NCBI GenBank assembly: GCA_001247695.2
Contig: LGRX02035108.1
Location: 1 to 64,000, forward strand
Direction: 5' to 3'
DNA: 64,000 bases
DNA from: Cymbomonas tetramitiformis
Taxonomy: Eukaryota > Chlorophyta > Pyramimonadophyceae > Pyramimonadales > Pyramimonadaceae
Part shown: positions 54,663-64,000 of the stretch, in pieces
How positions within the stretch are numbered: the first letter of the stretch is position 1
Layout: the number at the start of each line of letters is the position of its first letter
Translations under genes and position numbers: made by a program
The notes under the pieces: model-generated
What the model was told of the DNA's origin: nothing
The model's database searches: none
Seen by the model: only the letters and a program-made list of their open reading frames with translations

Positions 54663-55830
54663 AAAACATAAATGGTACATGTATGATGGGCATCCCAGCA
54701 CGGTATAATAAGAACAGTCGTCGAAAAGTCTTATACCGGACTATATTGATTGAGTTCCATTTCTTCTTCCTCCCTGATGTAAATCATCGTAACGCCGCTT
54801 GGGTGCACGTTGTTTATGCGGAACCCAATCAGGCATTATAAATATACAGGCGATGAGTGCCACAGACAAGATGCTAAAAAGTGTGCCGCGATATATACCA
54901 GCACGTATGGATGGCATAAGTATAATAAATAATTTCCAGAGGGTTAACAGTGCCAGTCACGTCTTGTTGGTATAAATATACACATAAACATGAAGACGTT
55001 ATACTGTAAAGTGAACACTGCTAAGTCCGGAGCTAATCGAGCTTGCATACGCACAGGTTCTGCTACGGTTTGCATAGCAACATTATAGTTTCCGCCCGGT
55101 GAGACGTATACCTGCGCGTGCCTGTATGCAAGGCGTTGTGGTGCAGAATGAGAGCAAAACACGGTCGATGTGAAACAAATACAGATGTGTCAATCTCACA
55201 AGCGTCAGCAACGCTCGGATTGATCATATGATTAAAATCTGCGCGGATGAACGCTCGGACAGATCATATACTTAAAATCTGGAGGCGAGGATGAAAAAGT
55301 ATTACCCTCAAACCCGTAAGACTGAATATCCGAGTCATCATCGACATCTATATCTTTCGTGTATAAATGCTCAAAAATGAAATGATGTAATATATCCACC
55401 CTGTTAGTAAATCAGGGGATATTAGTATTTCCCCTCTCCCACCCCCTTCAATAAGGGACCTATTTGCTGCACCCACGTGCGGCATACATCTTGTCTAAAT
55501 GCAATCGATACTCATGAGGAAGGAAATGAGTATAGGGAGAGGAAGAAGATACTAATAAATGTGCAAATGGAACTGAAATACTTTGAACAAATTATGCCAA
55601 TCATGTAAATTGCAAGCAACAAGCAAGTGGTTATATAAGAGTTGACGGATGACACCATTATGCGTCTACCATACTAAGAAACCTACATAAATAGTTATGT
55701 CTCTTTGCCGGCATTGGTAGTCTTTGGAGCCCAAGACATATTGCCAATGTAGTAATGCAAATGCCCATTGACTCGGTCGATTTCGTAATTAAATACTCGA
55801 TTACCCATGAACTTGTGGACGGCATAAACA
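54663..55830 (-). repeat. Inverted 3' copy forming a tail-to-tail palindrome
   Basis: It runs back through the terminal segment and the 53.6-53.9 kb spacer into the last ~50 codons of ORF2 (about 55690-55830), then ends abruptly in unrelated DNA. Divergence from the other arm is only a few percent by eye. Confidence 0.85.
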
Positions 55831-56409
55831 AAGAAGCCGAAAGCGACGTGCCCGATAGGATTTTGTCACAAACAGGTACGTAGCGTGCTGTCTGCGACTG
55901 TTGTTGGCACGCTCGACACACGACTGTTGTTTGATGTGACAGCTTCGTGACAGCTTCGTGAGTCAGAACGTTATGCATTCGCATGCATATAGAAGCGTTT
56001 GCGCCAATATGAAAATAAAAATATTTAATACGCACTGAAGGTGCATATGTGTAATTGTATTATATTCATGAAAAATAGCGGACGGGTGTCACACAGTCGT
56101 ATCGCATTTTCCTTTTTGATTCTCAATTCTGCAATACCCGTGACACACGCGAGGCATGACCGCCTGCGCCTGCGCCTCGTCGTCGCGCGTTGCTGCTCCC
56201 ATAAGAGCAGCAACATATATCCCAGCAGCTGTGAAAAACTTTGAGAATTTGTTTTGGCACACCCAACCGCGGTAAGGTGTATGCAAAGGCGGTATATATG
56301 TAACATATATGCAAGCAGTGTGCTGTTGACTGCTGGATATCGTAACTGTACCAAACCAGGGTAAGGACTTTGCGACACCATATTATAAGAGAGAGAGCGA
56401 GAGAGGAGG

Positions 56410-57534
56410 ATGATGATTTTATCACGGGATGCGGTTATACTCTGGGTGTGCATAGTGGGCGCACACTTCGTGTTCAACTCATCGATGATTGCCGCCGCGA
56501 GTGACGACGACACCGAATGGTCACTTAGTAGCAGATTTGGCGGCGCTGGTGTGGGGAGGAGTCTACTACGTCGTCGCCGTTTAAACAACGGGCACGCTGA
56601 TAGAAATTGCCAGCCACACCTCTCCAAGCCGGAGATATGTCCGTGTTACCGGCCGCCAGCTGATGTAGCACCAAAGTCGTCGCACTGCGGCCAATTGTAC
56701 TGGATGCATATTCGTAAAGCTGGAGGCAGCGTTGTATCACGCGTAGCTGGAAACCAAAAATTCCGACGGGGTATATGGGGAGAATATCATATGTTTCCAT
56801 ATAAATGTCTTCAAGCGCCAGAGGCGAGTCGCACGCTTTTCTTAACGATGATGCGCGACCCAATCGCTCGTTGGGTGAGCGAGTTTGCCTACAAAGGCAT
56901 GCATACCAAGTACAATCTGACAACGAGCTCGTCAGAAGATGAAGTGCTCAGAGGAGTGAGGAAATGGTTATCGTGGAGCAAGCAGCAAAAGAAATTCAAC
57001 AGAGGCAAAACGTTCGTGCCGAATTGGTTGACAGCGATGTTTTCCGGCAGGTGTGATTGTAGAGCTTGGAATAAGGAAGCACTTAATGCGTCCGGCACTG
57101 CAATCTATCATCTCTTTTCGGGCTGTCCCATGAATGTAGAGCGTATTCGCGAGCAATGGAAAAACTCGCATCGCATTCATAATCGCGACTTATCCATTGC
57201 CAAATCGGTATTGGACCAGTTTCAAGGCGTACTGATCACCGAACTTTTCAAAAACCAATCGCTGAACAATGTGGCAATGCTCCAACACCAAGGGTTCAAT
57301 ATGTCGGGAATTTCTCAAGTTGGGGGTGTGACACGCCACGAATCAGCGAATGACGTGAAACGCTTTCAATATGTTATGATGAGCTTCCCCAGAGTTACTG
57401 CACTTATAGCTCACTACAGTCAAACAGATTTGTTGTTGTACAAATTCTGTGTCGATATATATTGCAAACGATTACTTGAAGTCGAGAACCGTCCACAAAA
57501 ACTCCCTGACGAATGCGTAGAACGTACTGAATAA
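56410..57534 (+). CDS. Golgi-type sulfotransferase, type II membrane protein
   Basis: The intronless 374-codon frame starts MMILSRDAVILWVCIVGAH, a single N-terminal signal-anchor, as in Golgi enzymes. HIRKAGGSVV (about residue 103) is the 5'-phosphosulfate-binding loop for PAPS, and MRDPIARWVSEFAY (about residue 145) is the 3'-phosphate-binding motif with the conserved Arg-Asp-Pro and Ser. The spacing is that of carbohydrate sulfotransferases (heparan-sulfate 2-O/6-O and related families). Several Cys and N-glycosylation sequons (NLT, NAS, NMS) fit a lumenal domain. It would sulfate a polysaccharide or glycoprotein. It is the most host-like gene in the window, although transfer with a mobile element cannot be excluded. 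Confidence 0.78.
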   Translation: MMILSRDAVILWVCIVGAHFVFNSSMIAAASDDDTEWSLSSRFGGAGVGRSLLRRRRLNNGHADRNCQPHLSKPEICPCYRPPADVAPKSSHCGQLYWMHIRKAGGSVVSRVAGNQKFRRGIWGEYHMFPYKCLQAPEASRTLFLTMMRDPIARWVSEFAYKGMHTKYNLTTSSSEDEVLRGVRKWLSWSKQQKKFNRGKTFVPNWLTAMFSGRCDCRAWNKEALNASGTAIYHLFSGCPMNVERIREQWKNSHRIHNRDLSIAKSVLDQFQGVLITELFKNQSLNNVAMLQHQGFNMSGISQVGGVTRHESANDVKRFQYVMMSFPRVTALIAHYSQTDLLLYKFCVDIYCKRLLEVENRPQKLPDECVERTE

Positions 57535-58104
57535 TGGACCATGCGCAGCGCTCGTTGTATATTGAACTGCTCGTGGTCAGTACGGATATTGTATAAAATA
57601 TACATCACACAAATGATGGGTACCTATGAAGTATTCTAGGTGTACATATTCTAGCGCAAACGTCTTACCGGGCAGATACAGTAACCGGCAAAAGGGGAGT
57701 CCTCGTCGCGACCTAGAATGATTTACAGGGTAAGTTGCATCCCAGTATATACACAATAACAATAAAATGCCATTTGGTATGCATACATACGGCGCGTGCG
57801 GCACCATTCACACCATGCAACATGTAAGGCTGCCACTTTACCGGTAAGCCAAAATTGGACTTGGTAATACCAGTAATTTTACCGGTAATTACTCTCATGG
57901 TATTACCAAAGTATTACCATATGCAATAAATCGCCTAAAATGTGGCATGGCTCACATAGGTCATCCCGAACATGTCCACTAGACTAATGTGACGCCTCTG
58001 AATGCAACTAGCATGAGCGACGTTCGAAAAACGTGATTAAAACAGAAGGTAATGCGAGGTAAAATATAACACACGCAGTTCCCAGAAGACACAAAAATGA
58101 GAAT

Positions 58105-58420
58105 GAAGGAGCACGTTGTGGCGTCCTATACGGCTCTAACATGTGAAAACGGACGTCACCATCTGATATGGCATGGTCGAAAATGGTTAGCGACATAGCC
58201 ACCTTCGTTGTCGGGATCCGGTCCGTGCATCCCGCTTTAGCGTGGGATAGCGAAACGCGGGTCTTTGGGGTTTGCATGGTGACGCGTAGAGCGCCTTGTG
58301 GCGTCCTATACGGCTCTAACATGTGAAAACGGACGTCACCATCGGATTTGGCATGGTCGAAAATGGTTAGCAGCATAGCCACCTTGTCGGGATCCGGTCC
58401 GTGCATCCCGCTTTAGCGGT
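58105..58420. repeat. Tandem duplication inside the hAT-type element
   Basis: The segment CTATACGGCTCTAACATGTG through CGTGCATCCCGCTTTAGCG occurs at 58123-58240 and 58303-58418. Confidence 0.9.
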
Positions 58421-59042
58421 TATTAACAGGTTGTGAGGTCAACACTTACCAGGATAACAACAACTGGTGACAATTACGAGTAATAAGAGATAAAGGAGAA
58501 AGAGGTAACAAATTAACAATGCCGAGTTAACCTCATATGCATAAGTAAGTAGCAATCAGTGACCTCGGATTATGCACACGATGTTAGAGTGTCATTTGGT
58601 AGATCTATATATTGACTATGATTGTAGTAATAACTAACAAGCAGGTGAGCAATCACTTTATATGAGAGGATATCATTGCAATGACTCGGACGTCCAACTC
58701 ATGCCAATGTTTGCTGAATTTTAGCTTTTATATATATGGTAAATGTCATATTACATTTAGGCTGAAAATGTAAACCGATCTAGCCATTTTTGCTGGCAAA
58801 TATAAAATAATGAGGTGCACATATGCATAGCTATTACAAGTACTGCATGTATGTGCCATTCATTTATTTTCGACACTTTTGCACCTTAGTTCAATTGAAT
58901 TTAAGAAATTACCGTACCTCTGGTGATAATGCCCAAAGAGTTACTCTGTCAAACACATCAAATAATAATATGGAAAAGTTATGCTACCCAACTAAGGATG
59001 TTACTGCCTAACTATTCACATTCACATGCGCTGCATCGCATA

Positions 59043-59474
59043 TCAATCTGACTCGATTTCTTTCATGCGCAAATACACCCAGGCGCCAGGCACAATATCT
59101 TCCGGTAGCACGGTAGGAGTATGATAAGAATCCAAAGATAGTTTTGAGCCTCGGACGCCTTCGTCCCACATTATGTCATAGTTGTGGCGAAGGCGCGTGG
59201 CACTATACCTCACTACTTTTCCAAGTTCCCACCCTCCACTCCAACACATCAAAACAAAGAGTTCATCGAGTGCGGCTCCGGTGAGTAGGGTAGCAGGCTT
59301 TGGCACAATTTCAAAGCCCTCTGGCACAAAAAAAGCCTGGGTGACCAATTCATCCTCGTCCTCTTCCACAAGTGCTGCAGACATTGCACCTGTGGCCTCA
59401 CCTGCAGGGAGGTCCTCATCGGAATGCGAGACAGCAGACGCAATTGCTTGTGGGGTCTCGTTACTTTCAGACAT
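59043..59474 (-). CDS. Cargo ORF of the hAT-type element, Tudor/chromo-like tail
   Basis: An ATG at 59474 opens 143 intact codons. The N-terminal half is acidic, with AFFVPEGFEIVPKP. The C-terminal half reads GGWELGKVVRYSATRLRHNY and then YDIMWDEG, with a final GAWVYLRM. This W-x-GKV, tyrosine-rich, MWDEG pattern resembles small Tudor- or chromo-like barrels and occurs as a recurrent add-on in mobile-element proteins. No catalytic residue is seen. It may help regulate the element, or be the last exon of a lost transposase. Confidence 0.45.
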   Translation of the reverse strand: MSESNETPQAIASAVSHSDEDLPAGEATGAMSAALVEEDEDELVTQAFFVPEGFEIVPKPATLLTGAALDELFVLMCWSGGWELGKVVRYSATRLRHNYDIMWDEGVRGSKLSLDSYHTPTVLPEDIVPGAWVYLRMKEIESD

Positions 59475-59986
59475 ACCTGCTCAACGAACATGCAGCCAAT
59501 GTGAAACGCCATACGGCAGCTTCCAAGCTTTATAGATAACCTGTTGCCCGCTTCGCGTTTCGTACTGCATATTCAAAATTTTAGGATTGCGCGCGAAATA
59601 TTTACTGGTTTAGTTGAAAATTCGGTTTCAGTTGTCGTGTTGTGCTGTGCTGTGGCCACGAGCACGTTCAGCAGGACGTCACTTTCAGGTTTCCTTGGAG
59701 ATGGGCGTGTCCTCTCGCAGTCCAGTCGAGTGGATGCCAAGCTTTGCCACAAATCATAGACATAGACATAATCGAAAATCGGCAACATCTGGATGGGCGA
59801 CTCCCGGTAAAATCGTGGTAAAATCGAGTAAAATCCGGGTAATACTCGGTGTCATATTACCATAATGTCATCTTACCGGTCCAGTGGTGGTAAAGGATAA
59901 ATGGGAACGGTATTACCAGTAATTTTACCGGTAAAACCGGTGGAAGTATTACCACCCGGATTTTACCCGGCAGCCTTAGCAACATG

Positions 59987-62134
59987 TTAGTTTTATAGCG
60001 CAATTCATCTACACTCGACGATATGTGATATTAAATCATCGCCAATGGCCCATTTGTACCCATATTATTGTCATGCGGAGTGTATGATGAATCGATGACA
60101 TTGTAAGGATACCTGAGTGACTCACATGAAACGTAAAGCCAGTAATGCGAGTCGTCAACACGTTTCGCACATACCGAGGGCGTTGGAACCCCTTCACGCA
60201 TGATGTATGTGTCCCGATGTTTTATGGGGCCTGCTGTATAGTGGAGGTATATACACGTACGTACGTATACACCCGGATCATATAGATCGTGCAAAAAAAC
60301 GTTACCGACATGCATACCTCGGCGAAACACGAGGACGCCGCTTGCATTAGGGGTGTGCATGGATAACGTATACGAGCATTGTTGCTTGTCTACGATAGTA
60401 CTAAGTCTAATCTACTCGATAGAATAATAATATGGCTCATTGGTTACGTAAGGTTACGATCCGAATATTGATAATGATGTAAGTTAAGAGAGTGGTTGTA
60501 TTGGCATCTCCGGCCTTATACAGATTGGTGCAATACTGCCCTTGAACAATCTAAAAAAATGGCGGACTCTCTCATATATCGGTGTGAAACATATGAAGTT
60601 CTCCATTCATGTGAAATATACGAAGGCATCTGTGCACGTGAACGTGTTTGCCGGGGATAGTTAGGGTTGCCATTTTGGTGCGCGGTGTCGCGCGTTCGTT
60701 CTTTCGACTCTCTAGACAACGTAGCGAACGCGACGCATTTTTTACTGCAGCTGGTGGGACGACGACGGCGCTGGTGCTTGGGAGACCTGGGGTGTACGAC
60801 TGGATCTGGTGGTATGGACTGGTGCGTCGAGGACGTCAAGAGCACGAACGCTGTCCACTTCTGCAGTCTCGGGAGCATGCCGGTGGTGAAGCACGGTGTA
60901 CTCCTGAAATTACTGAAGTGTTGTTGTTCCACTGCAGGTAATTAATTCGTGGCGTTTTTTACCTACTTGTGATTTTGTTGGTCTTTTATTTTTTCCGCTT
61001 CACCACTGGCAATTCTCGGCTTCCCTTGACGTGACGGCTGGCGTCAACGCGATGCGCTACGGTGAGGTGACGAAGGAATTGGAGTCCGCCAAATGAAGTA
61101 AGTATGCTAGGTTTCCCTGGAATTTCTTAAGGCTCAACTGAGAATGCTATGAAGCTGGCAGTATTCAAGGAGGACGAGCCGGGATTTGTGGAAGCACGAA
61201 CGATCGACACAGCGCGACTGAGGTGGCAGGCACACAGGAGGATCATAGTTAGCTAGTATGATCTGTGCCACGATTTGTGGTTGGTAGCACGTAAAAAATT
61301 ACTTTTCACGAGTATGAATTGAAGTGAGCTAGAGTTACGGAGATCTCTGCTTTGTGATCAATCAGAACGTTGTTCAGATGTACAAAATTTAAACATAGCC
61401 AGAAATCGAACGTCATTGAGCGGGGCTCACAACTTATTTGCAATGCCATAGCAATTGTGTTGACGAATATAATCGAAAACGTCGTCAATCACACAAGCGA
61501 GAGAATAAAAGCGGCAACCTCTCTAATTGCCCACAATACATCTCTATACGTCCGGGTTGGAGAAAGTTGAAAAGTAGTTTCGTTGGAGCGCTTGCAGATA
61601 ATTGACACCGACTGCATGCATATCAAAGGTAATAAGTCGTGTGTGTGCATGTGTGTGCATGTGTGTGATGCATGTGTGTGATGCATGTGTGTGATGCATG
61701 TGTGTGTATTTGTTTGTGTGGGTGGGTGCTATGTGTGTGTTCACTTTCCATTCATAATTCATGCTGGTAATACTTGCAGTATTGTATACGCGATGTGTAC
61801 GTGAAGTGATGAGCCGTCGTGGAGCATGCCATACTTTCTCCTTGACCTAATTCTTTGTACACAATGTTGTGAATCAAAACACCCTACATCGTCGATTCAT
61901 GCTTGTGAGTTGTGATGTAATGCATGATGATTTATTTACGAAGTGTGTGATTGGAATCTTGGAACGGTCCCGCCATATCGGTGCCTGCGTCATTATCTCA
62001 CTTATTCGCTTAGATGGTGGTGTATTAGTTTTGATTGGCATGCACGCTAGGTCGTTCACTTTATTATGAGTGTGTGTGTGTGTGTGTGTGCCCGCGCGCG
62101 TGTGTGTACATAGATTAACATATATACATATATG
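59987..62134. other. Sparse region; one possible exon
   Basis: A plus-strand frame at about 60667-60938 reads SLDNVANATHFLLQLV and ends at a good donor (CTGCAG|GTAATT), which might be an exon. It lacks an ATG and a recognised domain. Otherwise I see only microsatellites (GT/TGCATG runs at 61636-61722, (GT)n at 62069-62107). Confidence 0.3.
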
Positions 62135-62982
62135 TTACGGCATGAGCGCGACGCGTGCATATGCACGCCGATTTTGGCATGAGTGCCTGGCGCGGCTCTT
62201 GCCGGCTCTGGGCTGAAAGCATGAGCGCGCGTGCCGGCATGAGCGCCTTCCCCCCCTTGTAACTATAACCACCACCCTCGCCTATTCGCCAGGTTCCTAT
62301 TGACAAGTGCGGCGAGTGCGCAGACAGGCAAGAGTGCACTGCGTGGCAACCAGAGGTAAACATGGCAGTGGATCAATAACCCTCACACACATGAAAATTC
62401 CACACCCCCATACACACCCCTACACACCCCTCATCATGCCCCCGCGCCACCGCCTTTTACACCCCTACACCCCTCACCATGCCCCCGCGCCACCACTTCT
62501 TACACCGTCCCCATACACCCCCTACACCCGCCTCACCATGCCCCGCCACCCCCTCTTACACCCCCATACACACCCCTACACCCCCTCACCATTCCCCCGT
62601 CACCACCTCTTACACCCCCATACACACCACCTCTTACACACCGCGACAACCACCTACAACCCCACACAAACGGCCTAGGCTCGCTATAATCGGCGTGCTT
62701 ATATAATGATATATAATAAGTATGACAACGAATAGGTACAGCTACCATCAGGAATAAATTGCCACTCAAAATAGCAACAATCACCATCTTCTTTGAGATC
62801 GACCCCTCCTAATACTTAACCAGCAGTAGCAGCAGCAGCAGCAGCAGCAGCCGATATAAACAAAATAATCGGCGTGCTTATGCACGCGGCGTGCTTATGC
62901 TTTGAGACGATCGGCATGAGCGCGCCAGGCGCGCTCATGCCAAAATCGGCGTGCATATGCACGCGGCGCGCTCATGCCGTAA
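62135..62982. mobile_element. Inverted-repeat element with GCATGAGCGCG arms
   Basis: The ends start TTACGGCATGAGCGCG and pair with the right arm, which carries extra copies of GGCGTGCATATGCACGC. They lie inside TA-rich microsatellite DNA, so no target duplication can be assigned. The interior holds C-rich tandem repeats (CACCCCTACACCCC, 62390-62640) and a (GCA)n tract (62823-62850). Confidence 0.6.
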
Positions 62983-63134
62983 TATATATACATACATATG
63001 TGCATGCTACATGCAACATGCATATCGATTGTTAAAGTGGCAAGATTGTGTGTGCGCGCGTGCGCTTGCAGTCGCGAGTGTGTGAGAGTGTGTATATGAT
63101 GTATGATTGGATGCGTGTGCGAGTATGTACAGTA

Positions 63135-63653
63135 GGTCGCGGTCTATAAGAAATGGTATCTACAAGAAACCAGCCGCTAGTTTTCTCTCCAAAAGTTAGA
63201 AAAAACGGTAAGAAATCACCCGCTAAATTTTCCATGGGAGAGGTCTTGAAAATCCTCCGATTAAGAAAAAACTGACGCTAGACGGATTCATCAACCTAAT
63301 CAGTATATATGGTCCAAACATATAGGGTTTATTTATCAATCATATAGGGCTTATTTGACAGTTAACAGTGTTCATCCACCGCAGTAATCGTCCGCAATAC
63401 CATGCATGCCACGGGTGGCCGAATTACAAATGTGGAGAATAAAGTATCAGCCCGGCTCGGCAGATAAGAAATCAACGCTGAGATCCAACCTACCTGTCAT
63501 CTCATGTCGAAATTAAGAAAAACTTGACGCTATGCGTGACAAATATGGCATCCTCCAATAAGAAATTCACGACGCTAGAGACGAGAATCTGGGACCGTCA
63601 GATTAAGCGACCAGCGCTAGCGAAATTTTTACTTTTTCTTATAGACCGCGACT
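63135..63653. mobile_element. Mariner/Stowaway-like MITE, 519 bp
   Basis: The terminal repeats are GGTCGCGGTCTATAAGAAA and its near-complement, flanked by TA (63133-63134 and 63654-63655). The interior repeats AAGAAA followed by GACGCTAG four or five times (63180-63620), so the end motif is partly reiterated. Non-coding. Confidence 0.75.
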
Positions 63654-64000
63654 TATTGTATCTATGCGCGTGCATGAGTGCGACTTTTCCCTGGACCGAC
63701 TCCTTTGACACACTGTAGGCGCAGAAGATCGGTTGCACTATGTACCCACGCCGGGGATCAAAGGATTCAGCCATAATTGTATGTGTGTGTGTGTGTGTGA
63801 AAGAGAGTGGGCATGTGTATCACAGGTATGCAAAATGGGCATGTGCAACATCAACTCATGTATAGTGAACCTCCATCATTGTTCATATGATGTTCGCCCC
63901 CACCTAAGCAATTGCCACAAGCAGACTGACATCGCCATACATGTGTAGCAGAAGAGTAACTCTGCTACGAGGTTCATATATTGCTCGCTCAAATTTCAGC
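63654..64000. other. No gene recognised
   Basis: A short (GT)n tract at 63780-63800 and nothing else I can support. Confidence 0.5.

Larger units (their letters stand above)
48245..55860 (+). mobile_element. Penelope-like element with two ORFs and inverted terminal copies
   Basis: The core (49283-53562) encodes a Penelope-type reverse transcriptase and a second large protein. A terminal segment of about 800 bp occurs three times: at 48250-49130 (minus orientation), 53880-54662 (plus) and 54663-55370 (minus). The last one continues to 55830 as an inverted copy of the 3' end of ORF2. Inverted or partial flanking copies are a known habit of Penelope-like elements. The right side is thus a tail-to-tail palindrome of about 1.15-kb arms centred near 54663. 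Confidence 0.75.
57825..59978. mobile_element. hAT-type element with 8-bp target duplication, 2154 bp
   Basis: The ends are TAAGGCTGCC and its complement GGCAGCCTTA, flanked by GCAACATG (57817-57824 and 59979-59986). Subterminal regions are full of ACCGGTAA/TTACCGGT words and related TTTTACCC motifs (57838-57920, 59800-59968). An 8-bp duplication with short TIRs fits hAT. No transposase is visible, but there is a cargo ORF. Confidence 0.85.

Noticed and set aside
48245..54700. Hammerhead ribozyme, expected in Penelope-like elements
   Set aside because: CTGATGAG at 51582 lacks a stem II and lies in the coding frame. No CTGATGA-GAAA pair with proper stems was found by eye in the terminal segments; a descriptor search would decide.
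56025..56627. 200-codon minus-strand ORF
   Set aside because: Antisense to the start of the sulfotransferase, with no motif.
62307..62706. Pro/His/Thr-rich ORFs
   Set aside because: Products of the C-rich tandem repeat in a non-coding inverted-repeat element.

Overview
The window is eukaryotic nuclear DNA. Coding regions are broken by GT-AG introns, intergenic DNA is long and rich in microsatellites, and almost everything recognisable belongs to transposable elements. The mix (Ty3 chromovirus with methyltransferase domains, non-LTR elements with extra enzyme domains, an endonuclease-less Penelope-like element, CACTA, hAT, Harbinger and mariner-type elements) suggests a large repeat-rich genome of a microbial alga or other protist. 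A prasinophyte-type green alga is my guess, but the sequence does not prove it. The only gene that looks like an ordinary host gene is an intronless sulfotransferase at 56410-57534.

Layout. 1-4.2 kb: 3' part of a Ty3/gypsy chromovirus with an N6-adenine-methyltransferase-like domain before integrase, and a chromodomain plus C5-cytosine methyltransferase after it, then the start of the 3' LTR. 6.1-12.2 kb (minus strand): an intact five-exon ParB-like gene (468 aa after splicing) followed by a spliced acidic gene with a DNA-methyltransferase motif, separated by a 2-kb fold-back element; a divergent gene starts at 12611. 13.9-15.1 kb: a zinc-motif gene cut by a non-LTR element (15.1-21.4 kb, minus) that carries reverse transcriptase, two Ulp1-like protease domains and a PCIF1-like methyltransferase domain. 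22.0-24.7 kb: an unrecognised multi-exon gene. 25.1-35.5 kb (minus): a second GC-rich element, split by a 3.4-kb palindromic CACTA-like element (26328-29760) and a 1.07-kb fold-back (33.5-34.6 kb). 36.8-43.8 kb (minus): decayed gag-like coding DNA with a 108-bp in-frame minisatellite, interrupted by a Harbinger-type element (41195-42608) that carries a SAM-like ORF. 44.1-45.6 kb: a satellite. 45.65-46.0 kb: the spliced 3' end of a second ParB-MTase-type methyltransferase, followed by arrays of ATCGAT palindromes. 48.2-55.9 kb: a two-ORF Penelope-like element with inverted terminal copies and a tail-to-tail palindrome. 57.8-60.0 kb: a hAT-type element with an 8-bp target duplication and a cargo ORF. 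62-64 kb: further inverted-repeat elements and microsatellites.

Recurring theme: several unrelated mobile elements here each carry a nucleic-acid methyltransferase domain (adenine-like and C5 in the Ty3 element, a beta-class type with ParB, a PCIF1-like type in the non-LTR element). The ParB plus methyltransferase unit is the best candidate for an undescribed system. Its first intron, and the intron zone beside the second methyltransferase copy, both hold arrays of ATCGATG-centred palindromes.
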